Shown: positions 61,180-64,000 of the stretch, piece after piece
Layout of the letters: every line of letters starts with the position of its first letter
Numbering within the stretch: position 1 is the first letter of the stretch
Source: Mesodorylaimus sp. YZB2_4
Taxonomy: Eukaryota; Nematoda; Enoplea; Dorylaimida; Dorylaimidae
Reading direction: 5' to 3'
DNA length: 64,000 nucleotides
Assembly: GCA_030248295.1 (NCBI GenBank)
Contig: JASANH010001354.1
Location: 62,001 to 126,000, forward strand
Position numbers and translations under genes: made by a program
The notes under the pieces: generated by a model
Databases searched by the model: none
Told to the model about the DNA's origin: nothing
What the model saw: only the letters and a program-made list of their open reading frames with translations

Positions 61180-61600
61180 CCCGCACCCCCCCCGCGCCAG
61201 CCCCAACAATCCACTCGGCACCAAACCAATTCCACCTCTTTCAGGCAAACCGATTGAGCCAATCTGATCCGCCCGTGACCAGCAAACTTTCAAGATGAGC
61301 GATACGTAGCAGACATTTTGCCACACAAAATGCACCTTCGACCAATCAGCAGTAAATGCGCTGAAGGGATGGAGCGATGCCAAATTATCGAGAATAGCCT
61401 GCGTCGATGGCATAGGTGAGTCTGCCGAGGCGCCCATATTTCTCAATCTTGACATGATGCGATCTTTAACCTGAAAGCTTTCCAAGTAGTCGTTTGCCGC
61501 AATCCGACCTTCTCCCAAGTCGCACATTCAGCAGGCCTGATAAATTACATTTTTCAAGTCTGCAAAATCACCCAGCTGTTCAAAGTTGTAGATGGGCAAC
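61180..61600 (-). other. Coding-like segment of unknown family with an in-frame TGA
   Basis: On the minus strand the frame TLLPIYNFEQLGDFADLKN leads to QAC, a TGA codon, then MCDLGEGRIAANDYLESF and a further 70 protein-like codons (..LHPFSAFTADW..). Composition is that of a globular domain. The TGA lies between two Cys codons. I do not recognise the family; it is a pseudogene fragment, two exons, or, less likely, a selenocysteine codon. Confidence 0.3.
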
Positions 61601-62315
61601 AGCGTCATTACGTATGATGGTAAGCGTCATTACGTCAACCGCGTATGATGGTTCATAGTGTAATATTCAATGCATTCAATGGGGTCGTACAGACCAGCCG
61701 AGTGCCATAATCTTGAGGCAGGGAAGTAGATCGTATAGATAAACGGACTGGCAGCAGATGTTTTAAAAAGCGACCATCGGCAGGTGGGAAGCCAAAACCG
61801 AGCCAGTCAAACATAAAGGAAATAGTAACCAACGAGAGCGAGGGAAGGAAGAGAAGATGAAAAAGTTGTACGCGGGGGTGATCAAAGGGGAAATTTTACT
61901 CGTTGCTTTTGTAGGGGCATGAATCAGCTCATGGCCATCAGGGCTTCCCTTATTGGTCATGATGTGTGAATTTATAGAAAGGAGAACATGCATGATTCAA
62001 AAAACAAAGACGATATCGCATATAGCCTGTGATCATTTAGGCAGTATACCCTTTACTTACAACTAGCCTTGCTCAGTAGTTCGACAAGCTCTATCGAATA
62101 AGACCATCCACAGTCGTCTAGGCCGAAGGTTTATCAAGATGGTCACTCGAGTAGAAATATTATAAAAAGCCCGGTGTAGGTATACTGATAACACCCTGAA
62201 TAGGCGTTTGAGGTAGAGGAGAAGTTGGGAATCTTCTAACACACTAACTCACAATTTTAAATTTATCTAGGTAAGTTTTTGGAGCTCTTTCGAACGCGCT
62301 TACTCATTTTTTTAA

Positions 62316-62373
62316 GCCTAAGCCTAGCCTAAGCCTTAGCCTCAGCTTAAGCCTAAGCCTAAGCTTTAGCTGA
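62316..62373 (-). repeat. Degenerate TTAGGC (GCCTAA) tract
   Basis: About ten units of GCCTAA with single-base changes (CCTAAGCCTAAGCTTTAGC at the end). TTAGGC is the telomere repeat of many nematodes, so this may be an interstitial telomere-like relic. Confidence 0.6.
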
Positions 62374-62515
62374 ACCATATTTTACTACTTTTTAAGCATC
62401 TGAAACTATGTTTTACCACTTTTAAAACATCTGAAACTGCATTTTACCACTTTTCACTCATCTGAAACCATATTTTACCTATCTGAAACTATATTATACA
62501 ACTTTCAAAGCAGCT
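62374..62515 (+). repeat. 31-bp minisatellite
   Basis: About five diverged copies of a unit like CATCTGAAACTATGTTTTAC followed by a CACTTTTAA tail. The fourth copy is shortened. Confidence 0.75.
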
Positions 62516-63129
62516 AAAACGCGCTCACACGACTTAATGGAGACTTCCACCGATAGCACCACTACGACGCAGACTAGTGCACACTGCTGAAGAATCCAGG
62601 CGACTCTGGTCAGCCGCTATTGCACATGCAAACACACCCTTGCGATGAAAAACACAACACGATATCTCTGTCGATTTACCTTTACAAATACAATAGTTAG
62701 CCGGGCCCTCGATCCAGAATGAGCAAACTGAGAATGGCGAACTTGGAATTGGAATGGCGAACTGAGCAGTACCTTGGAATGGCCAAATTTTCTCTTATCG
62801 CTCTAGCGCTGGCATCGTCGAACTCAGTGGCGAAGCCAGGATTTGAGGTAGGGGGTGCTCACTTGAAAAAATAAGGCATGTGAATTCAGCTGTTTTCGGC
62901 TACATCAGCATGTGCGAGTTCGCAAAGCGCCCGAGAGGGGGTTGGGTGGGGGGCGGGGGATGTGCCCCCGCCCCGCCATAGTTTACTTGAAAGACTAAAC
63001 GAATCACTGCACCGAACCCATAACAGCAAAATCTCATGCCTCCAACCATGCAAGCAATGCAGCAAATGCTTCTATGCATTATGACTCGGCATGCAATGTA
63101 TTCTCCACGCTATACCTAACGCAAGCGTA

Positions 63130-63225
63130 TATCAGGGCTTAGGAATAGAGAAGCGCGTGGAGAGGGGAAATTTTTCGCACGATTTTTTGGTGGCAGGTTT
63201 GTGTTCTCTATTCCTAAGCACCTAG
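63130..63225. repeat. Hairpin with 16-bp perfect arms
   Basis: GCTTAGGAATAGAGAA near 63138 is exactly inverted as TTCTCTATTCCTAAGC near 63205, with about 50 bp between arms. Confidence 0.6.
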
Positions 63226-64000
63226 GGGTTGGTCCATTTCATGGACCTTTTTTAGTGGGGTTCCATTAGAAATCGAAGACTTCTTTTTTCCATGATCAGG
63301 CACCTAAATTAAACGCGCAATAACGCGAATCGCGCAAAAGCAATATAGAAATACTAGCGCTGCGCTAGAATTAAGGTGATAAATGGACAGCCCTTTAGAA
63401 ACTGCTGATTCAGCGAGCCAGGTGCGCGCTGATAACGACAAAAGGGGAAAAGGGGCTTATAACCAGTTGAAGCAACTACGCCCAGGGAGCGCAGCAAAAC
63501 AGACAATGCAGTTGCTGCTGATATTTTAACTGCGAGCCCAGACAAAATGTGAGGAGAACACAAAACTGGTTAAAGCTGGGCACTAAACATGCTAATAATC
63601 AGAATTACGAAGCTGGAGTCATAAAAAGCCGTCCAAGCCAAATAAGCTAAAATAATTGTCGAGCTAAGCTAGAAGCAAATTAAGTTTTTGCTCACTATTA
63701 ATTCATTATTAGAACTATCACAAACAAGTCTCGTATATAAGAGCGGAGCACGAGCAAGTACGCCATTATCGGCGCAATTTTCTGGTCTCTTTCCCTGATG
63801 ATCCGAGCAATGGCTATATTTCTCATGCTGACTGATCTGCTCGCATTATTCGATGCAGGTAATTGTTTTAAAATGGGCTTAGAATGCTTGGACAATGTCC
63901 GTTCTTATTTCAAAAACTAAGCAAAATGGGTTAGCCACAATTTTTTTAGCTATCTCTCAAACAGCGAGTTGAAACATGTCTCCCCCCCCCCCCCCCGCGC

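Larger units (their letters stand above)
59323..64000. other. Distal region without a confident gene
   Basis: Short frames only on both strands, except the minus-strand segment at 61180-61600 listed separately. It contains an inverted copy of the AACCCAACCC family (60100-60165), C homopolymers (60680, 63980), an A/C-only low-complexity run (60975-61080), GCCTAA repeats (62316-62373), a 31-bp minisatellite (62374-62515), and CAGTGGCGAAGCCAGG near 62826, a string typical of DNA-transposon ends. Confidence 0.45.

Noticed and set aside
1..64000. CRISPR arrays, bacterial operons, riboswitches
   Set aside because: Nothing of the kind is present; gene structure is eukaryotic throughout.

Overview
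The window looks like nuclear DNA from a small invertebrate animal. Genes are split by short introns (about 50-65 nt) with GT..AG ends and T-rich acceptors of the TTTTCAG/TTTTAG kind. The recognisable proteins are animal families: a receptor guanylate cyclase, an SLC17-type transporter, TMEM106, a two-pore potassium channel, a GT31 glycosyltransferase and a Spaetzle/Trunk-like cystine-knot ligand. A degenerate GCCTAA tract, the short introns and many TACTGTA words would suit a nematode or close ecdysozoan relative. That placement is inference; no rRNA or mitochondrial marker is present.

Layout. 331-3263 (-) is a six-exon SLC17-like transporter. 5796-9644 (+) is a C2H2 zinc-finger gene that keeps its splice sites but carries several frame breaks, so it is called a pseudogene. 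12137-24730 (-) is a 22-exon receptor guanylate cyclase rebuilt exon by exon (1358 codons, every phase consistent); one 4.9 kb intron is packed with mobile-element debris. 26400-28570 is the 3' part of an LTR retrotransposon with an LTR, and a solo copy of the same LTR lies inverted at 11057-11710. 28571-37600 is a 9 kb gene-poor stretch of inverted-repeat elements and short tandem repeats. 37691-38527 (+) is a single-coding-exon protein of unknown role. 39527-41592 (+) is a TMEM106 homologue. 43404-44126 (-) is a secreted cystine-knot ligand candidate. 50592-52313 (+) is an uninterrupted K2P channel. 55804-59322 (+) is a two-exon GT31 glycosyltransferase. 59323-64000 has no confident gene and includes homopolymer-rich, possibly unreliable sequence.

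The genes do not form an operon or a pathway. The transporter, cyclase receptor, potassium channel and ligand all act at membranes or outside the cell, but nothing ties them together beyond position. The main stories are: (1) a receptor guanylate cyclase that keeps its metal- and guanine-binding residues but has replaced the two transition-state residues (Asn to Tyr, Arg to Lys); (2) a dense set of non-autonomous transposons (hAT, TA-target, pogo-like and fold-back types), several with readable termini and target-site duplications; (3) at least five copies of a tRNA-derived SINE; (4) strong over-representation of the 7-mer TACTGTA/TACAGTA.
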